Positions 39,347 through 48,318 are shown, numbered from the stretch's first letter. The stretch is DNA of 64,000 bases from VRUE01 sp044867645 (GCA_044867645.1 JBIOVI010000042.1:25231-89230), one strand, 5' to 3'. The notes: generated from the sequence alone by a model not told the origin. Made by a program: numbers and translations.

Positions 39347-40581
39347 CAGACGGTTACCTCCTGCTGCTCGAACTCGGCCTCGAAGCTGTCGAGATCGGGG
39401 TCGATCTCGTGCATGTGGAAACTATCGCGAGTCGCGTCCAGCGTCTTCAGTCCCTCGCCGGTGATGTAGATGACGACCCGCTCGCCGGGGGCGATGTCGC
39501 CGCGCTCGGCCAGCTTGGCAAGCACGCCGACGGTCACCCCACCCGCGGTCTCGGTGAAGATCCCGGTCGTCTCGGCCAAGAGGCGGATCGCGGTGCGGAT
39601 CTCGTCGTCGGTTACCGAGTCGATCGCGCCACCGGTGCGGCGCGCCTGCTCCAGCGCGTAGGGGCCATCGGCGGGGTCGCCGATCGCAAGGCTCTTGGCG
39701 ATCGTCTCCGGCTTCTGCGGCTTGCAGACGTCCCAGCCCTCGGCGAAGGCAGTCGCCACCGGACTGCAGCCAAGCGCCTGAGCGCCGTTGAAAACCGGCT
39801 GAGAACCGCTCACCAAATCGAGGTCGAGCCACTCTTGAAAGCCGCGGCCAAGCTTGGTGAAGAGCGAGCCGGAGGCGATCGGGCAGACGACCCGGTCCGG
39901 CAGCTCCCAGCCGAGCTGCTCGGCGGTCTCGTAGGCGAGAGTCTTTGAGCCCTCCGCGTAGTAGGGCCGCAGGTTGACGTTGACGAAGGCCCAGGGGCGG
40001 GATTCCGCGAGCTGCGTGCAGAGGCGGTTGACGTCGTCGTAGTTGCCCCGCACCCCGACCAAGTTGGTCCCGTAGATCCCGGTGGCGAGCAGCTTCTGCT
40101 CCTCGAGATTGGCGGGAACGAGCACGTAGGACTCGAGCCCCGCAGCGGCGGCGTGGGCGGCGACGGCGTTGGCCAGGTTGCCGGTCGAGGCACAGGCCAC
40201 CGTCTTGAAGCCCAGCTCACGCGCCTTCGCGACCGCGACGGCGACGACTCTGTCCTTGAAGGAGTGGGTCGGGTTGGCGGCGTCGTTCTTGACCCAGACC
40301 TCGGCGTCGAGGCCGAGCCGGTCGGCAAGCCGGTCGGCTCGCAGCAACGGCGTCAGGCCAGGCTCGAGCGGGTCGCCCGGGCGTCCGGTGAACGGTAGGA
40401 AATCCGCATAGCGCCAGATTCCCTGCGAGCCAGCCTGAATGCGACGCTTTGCCTCAGCAGCGTCGAGCGAGGAGTGGTCGTAGGCGACTTCCAGCGGGCC
40501 GAAGCAGTTCTCGCAGGCGTAGCTGGCGTCCAGCTCGTAGGTAGCCCCGCACTCCTTGCACTTCAGGTTCTCGATTGACAT
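39346..40581 (-). CDS. thrC: Threonine synthase family PLP enzyme, probable MetM-type homocysteine synthase
   Basis: 411 residues. An N-terminal zinc ribbon (C8, C11, C23, C26) precedes a fold-type II PLP domain with Schiff-base K109 in NPTHSFKDR and SLAIGDPADGPY further on. The family acts on O-phosphohomoserine, giving threonine. In Streptomyces a homologue next to a CysO-like protein (MetM with MetO) uses the same substrate to make homocysteine. Here the gene has a SAM-I riboswitch and is coupled to such a carrier, so the MetM role is favoured. Simple threonine synthase remains possible. The ATG at 40581 follows a purine-rich ribosome site. Confidence 0.88.
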   Translation of the reverse strand: MSIENLKCKECGATYELDASYACENCFGPLEVAYDHSSLDAAEAKRRIQAGSQGIWRYADFLPFTGRPGDPLEPGLTPLLRADRLADRLGLDAEVWVKNDAANPTHSFKDRVVAVAVAKARELGFKTVACASTGNLANAVAAHAAAAGLESYVLVPANLEEQKLLATGIYGTNLVGVRGNYDDVNRLCTQLAESRPWAFVNVNLRPYYAEGSKTLAYETAEQLGWELPDRVVCPIASGSLFTKLGRGFQEWLDLDLVSGSQPVFNGAQALGCSPVATAFAEGWDVCKPQKPETIAKSLAIGDPADGPYALEQARRTGGAIDSVTDDEIRTAIRLLAETTGIFTETAGGVTVGVLAKLAERGDIAPGERVVIYITGEGLKTLDATRDSFHMHEIDPDLDSFEAEFEQQEVTV

Positions 40582-40607
40582 CCGATCTTCCTTTTCCTTC
40601 GACCTAG

Positions 40608-40636
40608 AAAAAAACCTCCGCCTGTGGGGCAGAGGT
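40608..40636 (-). terminator. Riboswitch-controlled intrinsic terminator
   Basis: On the minus strand, ACCTCTGCC pairs with GGCGGAGGT (nine pairs, one G-U) around CCACA, followed by a run of T. The segment CCCCACA in the hairpin can instead pair with TGTGGGG at the 3' side of riboswitch stem P1, giving an antiterminator. Confidence 0.92.
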
Positions 40637-40653
40637 CCGATCGGACGCCTTCC

Positions 40654-40770
40654 CCACATCTCCCAGGTCCTGAAATCGACCTGCTGGACTTGGCACCTCC
40701 CCTCGAACCGATGGTCCGAGGTGGTTGCCGGGGCTTCTGCGGGCCAGTCCCTCCACCCCTCTAGATGTGG
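40654..40770 (-). promoter_or_regulatory. SAM-I riboswitch (S-box) aptamer
   Basis: All landmarks of the S-box are present on the minus strand: P1 CCACATCT/AGATGTGG (8 bp), the conserved core GGTGGAGGGACTGGCCC and CCGGCAACC, P3 CCTCG/CGAGG, GGTGCCAAGTCC, and P4 CAGGTC/GACCTG. SAM binding would stabilise P1 and so favour the downstream terminator, switching off the thrC-like/sulfur-carrier unit. Together with its terminator and promoter it fills most of the 316 bases between the genes. Confidence 0.95.
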
Positions 40771-40786
40771 CGCTTATGTTGCGTCG

Positions 40787-40814
40787 ACTATAGCAATGAC
40801 TTTGTCGTTGACAG
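40787..40814 (-). promoter_or_regulatory. Promoter of the SAM-riboswitch unit
   Basis: -10 TATAGT (40792-40787) and -35 CTGTCA (40814-40809) with a 16-base spacer. The predicted start is about ten bases before riboswitch stem P1, which fits an S-box transcript. Confidence 0.65.
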
Positions 40815-40897
40815 CGATCGTGCTCGCCGTCTGCGATGGCTGTTTAACCTGCACGTGACAATGCCCGCGATCGCCGACGAGAAGATGAGCCCGAACG

Positions 40898-41899
40898 ATG
40901 CCGAACCTTCCGAAACCACGGCTGAGGCGGGCTGCCCGGCGCGATACCCTCGCGGCGCCGCAGGCTGAGCCACAGACGCCCAAGGTCGAGCAGATCGACT
41001 CCAGCGGCCTGCGCTGGGTAAACATCGAGCGCCCGGGTGCCCTCGAGCGAGCCTGGCTCGAGACCCACTTCGATTTTCACGCGCTCGACCTCGAGGACGT
41101 TCTCTCCCGCAACCAGCGGCCGAAGATCGACGTCTACGACGACTACCTCTTCATCGTCCTCCACTTCCCCGTCTTTGACCCCGCGGTCGGCCGCCTTGGC
41201 GCCGGCGAGCTCGACCTCTTCGTCGGTCCCGGCTACGTGGTGACGATTCCAAACCAGCCCTTGCAGCCGGTCGAGTACCTGTTCGAGCGCTGCCGCGCCA
41301 AGGAGGAGTTGCGCGAGCAGCTCTTCTCACGCGGCTCGGGCTACCTGCTGTACCGCCTCGTCGACGACAGCTTCGATTACTGCTTCCCGATGCTGCGCAA
41401 GATCGGCAACAAGCTCGACGCGCTGGAGGACGACATCTTCGAGGGTCGCTCGGAGGAAGTCGTGCGCGACATCTCCAACGTCAAGCAGGAGATCATCAAC
41501 TTCCGCAAGGTGATTCGCCCGCAGCGACCGGTGCTGCGCGACCTGGAGAAAGTCAAGCAGCGCTACCTGGCGACCGATCTCGACCTCGAGATCTATTTCG
41601 ACGACATCGTCGATGCCCACGAGCGGATCTGGGACATGCTTGAGAACTACAAGGAGGTGGTCGAGGCGCTAGCTGAGACCAACGAGTCGGTGATCTCCCA
41701 TCGCGTCAACGACATTCTCCGTGTCCTCACCTCGATCAGCGTCATCGTCCTGCCGCTGACCCTGATCGCCAGCATCTGGGGGATGAACGTCGGCGTGCCC
41801 GGCGAAGGCGATGAGACCGACTTCTACCTGATCGTCGGCGCGATGCTGGCGATGCTCGCCGCGATGGTCGCCTACTTCCGCAAACGCGGCTGGCTTTAG
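40898..41899 (+). CDS. corA: CorA-family divalent cation transporter
   Basis: 333 residues. A large cytoplasmic N-terminal domain and long helix are followed by two C-terminal membrane segments, with the selectivity motif GMN in SIWGMNVGVP after TM1. It carries Mg2+ (or Co2+/Ni2+) across the inner membrane. It is divergent from the SAM-riboswitch unit, with a long hairpin after the stop. No M-box is visible upstream. Confidence 0.94.
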   Translation: MPNLPKPRLRRAARRDTLAAPQAEPQTPKVEQIDSSGLRWVNIERPGALERAWLETHFDFHALDLEDVLSRNQRPKIDVYDDYLFIVLHFPVFDPAVGRLGAGELDLFVGPGYVVTIPNQPLQPVEYLFERCRAKEELREQLFSRGSGYLLYRLVDDSFDYCFPMLRKIGNKLDALEDDIFEGRSEEVVRDISNVKQEIINFRKVIRPQRPVLRDLEKVKQRYLATDLDLEIYFDDIVDAHERIWDMLENYKEVVEALAETNESVISHRVNDILRVLTSISVIVLPLTLIASIWGMNVGVPGEGDETDFYLIVGAMLAMLAAMVAYFRKRGWL

Positions 41900-41916
41900 C
41901 ACCCCCGAACGCGGGA

Positions 41917-41958
41917 GCGCGGGCGCGTTGCTTCCGGTGGTCATGAGCGCGCCCGCGC
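41917..41958 (+). terminator. Hairpin terminator after corA
   Basis: An 11-bp perfect GC stem (gcgcgggcgcg at 41917-41927 with 41948-41958) and a 20-base loop, 17 bases after the corA stop. No T run follows. Confidence 0.6.
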
Positions 41959-42025
41959 GGGAGCGGTGGAGGTGCGACTTATGCGGACGAATCGCGGCCT
42001 TGGTCTTCCATAGGATTGATGGCCT

Positions 42026-42514
42026 GTGGCCAACCATCGCATCTGGGCGCCCTGGCGCCTCGCCTACGTGAAGGACGCTTCCAAGGACAGCGAGGAGGAG
42101 TGCATCTTCTGCTCCAAGCCGGCGGCGGAAGACGACGCGGCGAACCTGATCGTGCATCGGGGCGAGCGCGCCTTCGTGATCCTCAACCTCTTCCCCTACA
42201 CCAACGGCCACCTGATGGTGGCGCCCTACGAGCACATCGGGCGTATCCAGGACCTGTCGGCGGAGACCGTGGCCGAGACGATGACCTTGGCCCAGCGGGC
42301 GATGAGCCGCCTCGAAGACGTTTACGAGCCGCACGGATACAACGTCGGCTTCAACCAGGGCCGCGTCGCCGGCGCCGGCGTCGAGCACCACATCCACCTC
42401 CACGTGGTTCCGCGCTGGGGCGGCGACACCAACTTCATGCCGGTGATCGCCGATACCAGAGTGATGCCGCAGACGCTGGAGCAAAGCTACGAGGCGTTGA
42501 AGGGGGCGTTTTGA
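42026..42514 (+). CDS. HIT-domain protein (AP4A hydrolase/phosphorylase type)
   Basis: 162 residues from GTG. The histidine triad is HHIHLHVVPRW (H122, H124, H126), and the N terminus has a CIFC pair (C26, C29) of the type that binds zinc in this subfamily. It is likely to hydrolyse or phosphorolyse dinucleoside polyphosphates or nucleotide conjugates. The stop overlaps the TTG start of the phosphohexomutase gene. Confidence 0.92.
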   Translation: MANHRIWAPWRLAYVKDASKDSEEECIFCSKPAAEDDAANLIVHRGERAFVILNLFPYTNGHLMVAPYEHIGRIQDLSAETVAETMTLAQRAMSRLEDVYEPHGYNVGFNQGRVAGAGVEHHIHLHVVPRWGGDTNFMPVIADTRVMPQTLEQSYEALKGAF

Positions 42515-43893
42515 GCGAGCAACCAGCCTTGGCGCCGCCCGGAATCTTCAAGGCTTATGACATCCGCGGCATCTATGGCGAGGAGATGGACGAGACGACC
42601 GCGCTCGCGGTCGGGCGCGCGTTCGCCAGGGTGCTGGCGCGGCTGCGCGGCAAGCAGCCGGGGGATTTGCGGGTCGGCCTCGGTCGCGACATGCGGCTGA
42701 CCGCACCGGCGATGGCCGCGCAGGTCCGCGAGGGGCTGGTCGCGGAGGGCGTCGCGGTTCTCGATGCCGGCATGGTCGCCACCGAGATGCTCTACCACCT
42801 GGTCGGTTCGGGCGAGCTGGACGGGGGTGCGATGGTGACCGCCTCGCACAACCCGAAGGCCTACACCGGGGTGAAGCTGATTCGCGAGGGCGCCCTGGCG
42901 CTGTCTGGCGATGCCGGGATTGGGGACGTGTACCGGGAGATCGAGGCTGGGCTCGGCACGGCCCCCGGCGGAGGCTCCGTGGATGAGGTCGACATCTGGG
43001 ACGAGTACCACGAGCACGCTCTCTCCTTCATCGATCCCGCGGCGGTGGCCCCCTTGAAGGTGGTCGTCGACGGCGGCAACGGGATGGCAGGCCCGATGGT
43101 CGGACCGATACTGCGCCGGCTCGGCCTCGAGCTGGACGAGATGTACTTCGAACCCAACGGTGAGTTTCCCGACCACGAACCCAACCCGCTGCTAGAGCAG
43201 AACCGTAAGCTGATCGAAGCACGGGTGCGTTCGGCGGGCGCCGATCTGGGGATCGCGTGGGACGGCGACGCCGACCGCTGCTTCTTCATCGACGGCAAGG
43301 GCCAATTTTGCGATGGCGATTTCATCTGCGCGCTGCTGGCCCGCGCGGCGCTGGCCAAAAACCCGGGCGCGATGGTTCTCTACGACCCTCGCTCCAGCCG
43401 CGCGGTTCCCGATGTCGTAGCCGCCGAAGGCGGGCTCTCCGATCTCTCCCGGGTCGGCCACGCCTTCTTCAAGGAACGGATGCGCGAGGTGGGCGCCGTT
43501 TTCGGGGGTGAGGTTTCCGGCCACTACTACTTCCGCGACTTCTGGTGCGCCGACTCCGGCACGATCCCCGCTCTGCTCATTTTGGAGTTGCTATCCAAGG
43601 AGGGCCGTGCGCTGGCGGAGCTGATGGCCGAGTTCCGTTCCCACTACTTCATCTCCGGCGAGATCAACTCGGAGGTCGCCGCCCAGGAGGCAAAGCTGGC
43701 GGAGATCGAGGCCCGCTACTCGGACGGGGAGATCGGCCACCTCGACGGGGTCTCGATCGACTATCCCGAGTGGCACTTCAACGTGCGCCCCTCCAACACC
43801 GAGCCGCTGCTCCGCCTCAACCTCGAGTCGCTCGCCTCCGAGGAGCACATGAAGGCGAAACGGGACGAGGTTCTGGGGTTGATAAGGGCGTGA
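42511..43893 (+). CDS. Phosphomannomutase / phosphoglucomutase
   Basis: 460 residues; alpha-D-phosphohexomutase. The phosphoserine is S112 in TASHNPK, the metal loop is DGDADR at 251-256, the sugar-binding loop is GEVSGHYYF, and the phosphate loop is RPSNTEP. It interconverts hexose 1- and 6-phosphates and feeds sugar-nucleotide synthesis, possibly including the rfbF-rfbG pathway. The TTG at 42511 overlaps the HIT stop; the open frame upstream is out of frame with HIT and not homologous. Confidence 0.92.
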   Translation: MSEQPALAPPGIFKAYDIRGIYGEEMDETTALAVGRAFARVLARLRGKQPGDLRVGLGRDMRLTAPAMAAQVREGLVAEGVAVLDAGMVATEMLYHLVGSGELDGGAMVTASHNPKAYTGVKLIREGALALSGDAGIGDVYREIEAGLGTAPGGGSVDEVDIWDEYHEHALSFIDPAAVAPLKVVVDGGNGMAGPMVGPILRRLGLELDEMYFEPNGEFPDHEPNPLLEQNRKLIEARVRSAGADLGIAWDGDADRCFFIDGKGQFCDGDFICALLARAALAKNPGAMVLYDPRSSRAVPDVVAAEGGLSDLSRVGHAFFKERMREVGAVFGGEVSGHYYFRDFWCADSGTIPALLILELLSKEGRALAELMAEFRSHYFISGEINSEVAAQEAKLAEIEARYSDGEIGHLDGVSIDYPEWHFNVRPSNTEPLLRLNLESLASEEHMKAKRDEVLGLIRA

Positions 43894-44891
43894 GCCTGAC
43901 TCCGGAGGAGGCGCTCCAGCGCGCAGAGGCCGCTGGCATCCACCGCCTCCGCATCCCCACCCCCTTCGCCGTCGGCAGGGTCAACTGCTATCTGCTCGAA
44001 GACGAGCCGCTGACCCTGATCGACACCGGCCCCAACTCGGGCAAAGCGCTCGACGAGCTGCAGAGCCAGCTCAACCAGCGCGGTCACTCAATCGACGATC
44101 TCGACCTGGTCATCCTCACCCACCAACACATCGACCACCTCGGGCTGGTCGAGATCGTCGTCGAGCATTCCGGCGCCGACGTCGCCGCCCTCGGCCTCGC
44201 CGCCGAGCGGCTCGCCAACTTCAGCGAGGACGCTGAAGAGGAGGACCAGTTCGCGGTCGACCTGATGCTCCGCAACGGCATCCCGCAGGAGGTGGCCTTC
44301 GCCCTGCAGAGCGTCTCGCGCAGCTTCCGCGGCTGGGGCTCTCGCGCGGAGGTGACTCGACGGCTGGCCGATGGCGAGGCGATCGGCTTCCGCGATCGCA
44401 CCCTGGAGACCCTGCACAGACCCGGACACAGCCCGTCCGACACCGTCTTCTGGGACGAGGAGCGGCGAATCCTGATCGCGGCCGACCACCTGATCGCCCA
44501 CATCTCCTCCAACCCGTTGATCACCCGCCCGCTCGACGGCTCCTCGCAGCGCACCCAGGCACTCGTCACCTACATCGAGTCGATGAAGAAGACGCGGGAG
44601 ATGCCGGCCGAGTTCGTCCTCTCTGGCCACGGCGAGCCGATTACGAACCACGTCGCCCTGATCGACGATCGCCTCGCCAAGCACGAACGGCGCAAGGAGA
44701 AGATCTACAGGCTGATCGCCGAGCAACCCCGCAGCGGCTACGAGATCGCCCAGACGATCTGGGGGAACGTCGCCGTCACCCAGGCCTTCCTCACCCTCTC
44801 GGAGGTGATCGGCCATGCCGACCTGCTGCTCAACGAAGGGCGAGTGCGAGAAGTCGAGGACGGGGAGGTAATCCGGTATGAGGCGACTTAG
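43890..44891 (+). CDS. Metallo-beta-lactamase-fold hydrolase (LACTB2/glyoxalase II-like)
   Basis: 333 residues from a GTG overlapping the upstream stop (GTGA). Metal motif THQHIDHLG (77-84), a GHSPSDTVF histidine, an aspartate in AADHL, and a final SGHGEP. A C-terminal winged-helix-like region (about 270-330) is as in LACTB2-type proteins. The family includes thioesterases and ribonucleases; the substrate here is unknown. Confidence 0.88.
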   Translation: MSLTPEEALQRAEAAGIHRLRIPTPFAVGRVNCYLLEDEPLTLIDTGPNSGKALDELQSQLNQRGHSIDDLDLVILTHQHIDHLGLVEIVVEHSGADVAALGLAAERLANFSEDAEEEDQFAVDLMLRNGIPQEVAFALQSVSRSFRGWGSRAEVTRRLADGEAIGFRDRTLETLHRPGHSPSDTVFWDEERRILIAADHLIAHISSNPLITRPLDGSSQRTQALVTYIESMKKTREMPAEFVLSGHGEPITNHVALIDDRLAKHERRKEKIYRLIAEQPRSGYEIAQTIWGNVAVTQAFLTLSEVIGHADLLLNEGRVREVEDGEVIRYEAT

Positions 44892-44935
44892 CGCTCGATA
44901 ACGCCCGCCCATTTCGTCAATATCCCGCCGGCAAA

Positions 44936-47248
44936 ATGTCGGAGGAAATCCAGAAGCGGGAGCTCGAAGCGGCAATAGCGAACGACGAGCCGTTCGGACC
45001 GGTGAACGAGGACGAGGGGATGCCCACGGTGTCGGCTCAAACCGTTCGCGAGGTGCTGCTCGCGACCACCGATCGAGAGGAGGGCGACGCTTGTCTGTGG
45101 CTTGAGAGAGTGCGGGTGACGGGCGTCCTCAACCTCCAGGACCAGCGCATTCGACCGCGGCTCCGCCTCAGCGCCTGCGAGCTCGATGACACGGTCAACC
45201 TCTACCAGGCAACGGCGACGGAGATCGCACTCATCGGTTGCCAGATTCAGGGCGACCTGGTCGCGGACCAGCTGGACCTTCGCTGGAACCTAGTACTGCA
45301 GGGATCGACGATCGGAGGTCTGCTGTCGCTCGTCGCCGCCAGGATCGGCGGGCAGGTTTCGCTAAACGGCGCCACGCTCGCCGGCAATGGCGAGGACAAC
45401 CGACGGGGCTATGCGATGACCGGCGATCGAGTCGAGGTGGCTGGCAATCTCTTCTGCACGGACGGGTTCTCGGCCAGCGGCGAGGTCAGGCTGCTCGGCG
45501 CGAAGATCGGCGGGCAGCTGTCCTTCGACGGGGCGACGCTGGAGGGTAAGGACGGGCCGAACGGCGCCCTGCGGCCAGCCCTCAATGTCGACGGGATCGA
45601 GACCGGTCGAGACATCTTCGCCGAGGGCCTGTCCGCCGTCGGCGAGCTGAGGCTGATCGGCGCGAAGATCGGCGGGCAGCTGTCCTTCGAGGGGGCGACG
45701 CTGGCGGCGCAGACCGACGGCGGGGGCGTCTTGATCCCCGCACTCACCGCCGACGGCGCCGAAGTCGACGGCGATCTGTTCTGCACCCGGCTCTCCGCCA
45801 AGGGGGAGGTCAGGCTGCTCGGCGCGAAGATTGGCGGGCAGCTGTCCTTCGAGGGCGCAAACCTCGAAAGCGAGACAGACGAGCAGGGCCGTCCCAGCGC
45901 CGCCCTCACCGCCGATCGAGTCGAGGTGGCCGAAAGCATGTTTTGTCGGCGCGAGTTTCGGGCCAAGGGCGAGATCCGCATGATCGGCGCCAAGGTCGGC
46001 GGGCAGCTGTCCTTCGACGGGGCGACGCTGGAAGCGGTGAACGACGAGCGCGGAATCCCCCACCCCGCCTTCAGCGCAGACCGCATGAAAGTCGCCGGCG
46101 GGATGTCGTGCAGCCACGGATTCGCCGCCAAGGGGGAGGTCAGGTTGCTCGGCGCGAAGATCGGCGGGCAGCTGTCCTTCGACGGGGCGACGCTGGAGGG
46201 TAAGGCGGACGAGCAGGGCCGTCTGAGCCCTGCCCTCACCGCCGATCGGGTCGAGGTGGCCGAAAGCATGTTTTGTCGCGACCCCTTCACCGCTCAGGGG
46301 ACGGTTCGCTTCATCGGTGCCAAGGTCGGCGGGCAAGTGTCCTTCGACGGGGCGAAGCTCGACGCGGGCGAGGACCGCGACGACGCGTCGACTAACGCCC
46401 TGGCCGCCGACGGCATGGAGGTGGAGCAAAACCTGTTCTGCCACAAACTTTCCGCGAAGGGCGCCGTACGCCTGGTCGGGGCTCGAGTCGGCGGGCAGCT
46501 CGCCCTGATCGGCAGCGAGCTGATCGGCGAATCGGGCGGGAGAGCCGAGCTCAACCTCAATGGGGCCGAGATCGGCGAGCTGATCGTCGCCTTCAAACGC
46601 GTCGACGACGTGGTCGACCTTCGCAATGCGCACGTTCGCAGCCTGTGGGACACCAGACGGGGGCAGTTCGCTGGCGCGCTGCCGGAGCGCCTCCTCCTCG
46701 ACGGCTTTCGATACGAGTGGCTCCGCGAACCGCTGAACGCCGAGCAACGCCTGCGCTGGATCGCCCGGTCGCAGGAGAGGCGCCATTACCCCGGCGTGTA
46801 CGCGGAGCTGGCCGAGGCCTTTCGCCGCATTGGCCATCGCAGCGATGCCCGCAAGGTCGGGATCGCCAACGAGCGACGCTTCCGCAAGGACCTGCGCCTG
46901 TGGAGCCCGCGCGGGCTCTGGCACGACTTCCTCTGGTTGACGGTCGGATACGGCTACCGGAACTGGCGTGCCGCGTTGTGGCTCGCCCTGGTGATGGCGA
47001 TCGGGGCCGTGACCTTCTCCCTCAACGAAAGCGCGTTCGCGCCGGCCTCCTTGCTGGCACCCCCGTTCGAGCCGATCATCTACGCCATCGACACCACCGT
47101 TCCCGTCCTCGACCTGGGTCAGACCCGCTGGTGGTCGGCAACCGGCTGCATGGCCTGGGTCGAGCTGGTGCTCTCCTTCCTGGGATACGCCCTCGTGGCG
47201 GCGGTCATCGCGGCAGCCGCCGGTCTCTTCAACCGCGATTCGATCTAG
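44936..47248 (+). CDS. Large repeat protein with C-terminal membrane domain
   Basis: 770 residues. About residues 125-530 hold seven or eight repeats of 54-55 residues with a consensus like GEVRLLGAKIGGQLSFDGATL then ALTADRVEV and a FC pair, suggesting a solenoid or beta-helix built from short hydrophobic steps. Residues about 560-660 contain a charged linker; two membrane segments follow (about 680-697 and 740-765). Similar actinobacterial proteins are often labelled membrane-associated oxidoreductase, but no cofactor motif is visible. Probably a cytoplasmic or surface scaffold on a membrane anchor; function unknown. Confidence 0.82.
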   Translation: MSEEIQKRELEAAIANDEPFGPVNEDEGMPTVSAQTVREVLLATTDREEGDACLWLERVRVTGVLNLQDQRIRPRLRLSACELDDTVNLYQATATEIALIGCQIQGDLVADQLDLRWNLVLQGSTIGGLLSLVAARIGGQVSLNGATLAGNGEDNRRGYAMTGDRVEVAGNLFCTDGFSASGEVRLLGAKIGGQLSFDGATLEGKDGPNGALRPALNVDGIETGRDIFAEGLSAVGELRLIGAKIGGQLSFEGATLAAQTDGGGVLIPALTADGAEVDGDLFCTRLSAKGEVRLLGAKIGGQLSFEGANLESETDEQGRPSAALTADRVEVAESMFCRREFRAKGEIRMIGAKVGGQLSFDGATLEAVNDERGIPHPAFSADRMKVAGGMSCSHGFAAKGEVRLLGAKIGGQLSFDGATLEGKADEQGRLSPALTADRVEVAESMFCRDPFTAQGTVRFIGAKVGGQVSFDGAKLDAGEDRDDASTNALAADGMEVEQNLFCHKLSAKGAVRLVGARVGGQLALIGSELIGESGGRAELNLNGAEIGELIVAFKRVDDVVDLRNAHVRSLWDTRRGQFAGALPERLLLDGFRYEWLREPLNAEQRLRWIARSQERRHYPGVYAELAEAFRRIGHRSDARKVGIANERRFRKDLRLWSPRGLWHDFLWLTVGYGYRNWRAALWLALVMAIGAVTFSLNESAFAPASLLAPPFEPIIYAIDTTVPVLDLGQTRWWSATGCMAWVELVLSFLGYALVAAVIAAAAGLFNRDSI
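45320..46530 (+). repeat. In-gene tandem repeats, period about 162-165 bp
   Basis: Units start near 45483, 45645, 45807, 45970, 46136, 46300 and 46462, with a diverged unit before. The stretches 45483-45550 and 46136-46203 are nearly identical in DNA, and two copies of the segment encoding ADRVEVAESMFC (near 45910 and 46250) differ at few bases, so some units were duplicated or converted recently. Confidence 0.85.
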
Positions 47249-47355
47249 CTCGACACGGGCGACGAGCCTTATGGCTAGGTTTAGGGGCTCGTGGCCGCCG
47301 CGGACCGACCCCAGAGGCTTGCGCGTGCGCGAAGCCGGCGAGGGGGTGGGCGGCT

Positions 47356-48318
47356 ATGAGGCGACCAGGTAGGCGGAGCAGCAAGAAGCGGATGCTGCTG
47401 ATCGTCAATCCCTATGCGACTACGGTCTCCGACCGGCTCAAGAACCTGGTCGTCTACGCGCTGCAGGGCCGTTACGAGGTCGAGACCGTTGCTACCGAGG
47501 CGCAGAACCACGCCACCGAGATCGGTCGCGAGGTGCGCGACCACGGCTACGACATCGTCGTCGCCTTCGGCGGCGACGGGACGCTGAACGAGGTGGCCAA
47601 CGGCCTCGCCGGAACCGACGTCCCGGTCTCGGTCCTGCCCGGCGGCTCCACCAATGTCGTCTGCCGCACCCTCGGCATTCCCAACGACGTCGTCGACGCG
47701 ACTGAGCACCTGTTGACTCTGGTGGACGAGTGGGCTCCCCGCAAGGTCGACCTCGGTAGCGTCGGCGATCGCCATTTCGTCTTTTCCTGTGGCGTTGGGA
47801 TCGACGCAACCGTGGTCAAGCGAGTCGACGCACACCCCCGCCTCAAGTCCCGAGCGGGCCCGTATTACTACAGCTGGGCGGCGATCTCGGCCTTCTATCG
47901 CAGCTACATGGTCAATCCCGTGAGGCTGCGGGTGGAGATCGACGGCGACGCGACCGAGGGAGTGACCGCCCTGGCCCAGAACTCGGACCCCTTCACCTAC
48001 TTCGCCAGCCGGCCGGTGCGTGTCTGTGAGGGGGTCGAGATCGACGACGGCACGCTTTCCGTCGGTGTGCTCAAGCGTGCCACCCAGCGTGACATGCCGA
48101 CCCTGATCCCACGCCTCTTCAGCGGGAAGCGGCCCGCGGCGCGTCACCGCCAGATCGAGCACTACGAAAACGTGGCGACCGCCGCCATCGCCTCGATCTC
48201 GACGACCCGGGACGGCACCATACGTCCCTTCCCGGTCCAAGTCGACGGCGATTACATCGGTGAGCGCACCAAGCTGGACCTGGGAGTGGCGCCGAAGGCG
48301 CTGACCGTCATCGCCTGA
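47356..48318 (+). CDS. Diacylglycerol kinase / lipid kinase family protein
   Basis: 320 residues. The DAGK catalytic motif FGGDGTLNEV is at 71-80, with LLIVNPYA at the N terminus and PGGSTNV further on. It probably phosphorylates diacylglycerol or another lipid at the membrane. The ATG at 47356 is chosen because upstream frame lies in the previous gene's shadow. It ends directly against the relA stop, tail to tail with no spacer or terminator. Confidence 0.88.
   Translation: MRRPGRRSSKKRMLLIVNPYATTVSDRLKNLVVYALQGRYEVETVATEAQNHATEIGREVRDHGYDIVVAFGGDGTLNEVANGLAGTDVPVSVLPGGSTNVVCRTLGIPNDVVDATEHLLTLVDEWAPRKVDLGSVGDRHFVFSCGVGIDATVVKRVDAHPRLKSRAGPYYYSWAAISAFYRSYMVNPVRLRVEIDGDATEGVTALAQNSDPFTYFASRPVRVCEGVEIDDGTLSVGVLKRATQRDMPTLIPRLFSGKRPAARHRQIEHYENVATAAIASISTTRDGTIRPFPVQVDGDYIGERTKLDLGVAPKALTVIA

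Noticed and set aside
40582..40770. T-box or threonine attenuator upstream of the threonine-synthase-like gene
   Set aside because: No T-box sequence or leader peptide with Thr/Ile codons; all S-box landmarks are present instead.
40815..40897. Magnesium-sensing M-box upstream of corA
   Set aside because: Only about 80 bases remain between the divergent promoter and corA, too short, and no M-box motifs are visible.
45320..46530. CRISPR-like repeat array
   Set aside because: Repeats of about 162-165 bp are inside one reading frame and encode protein repeats; there are no short spaced repeats.
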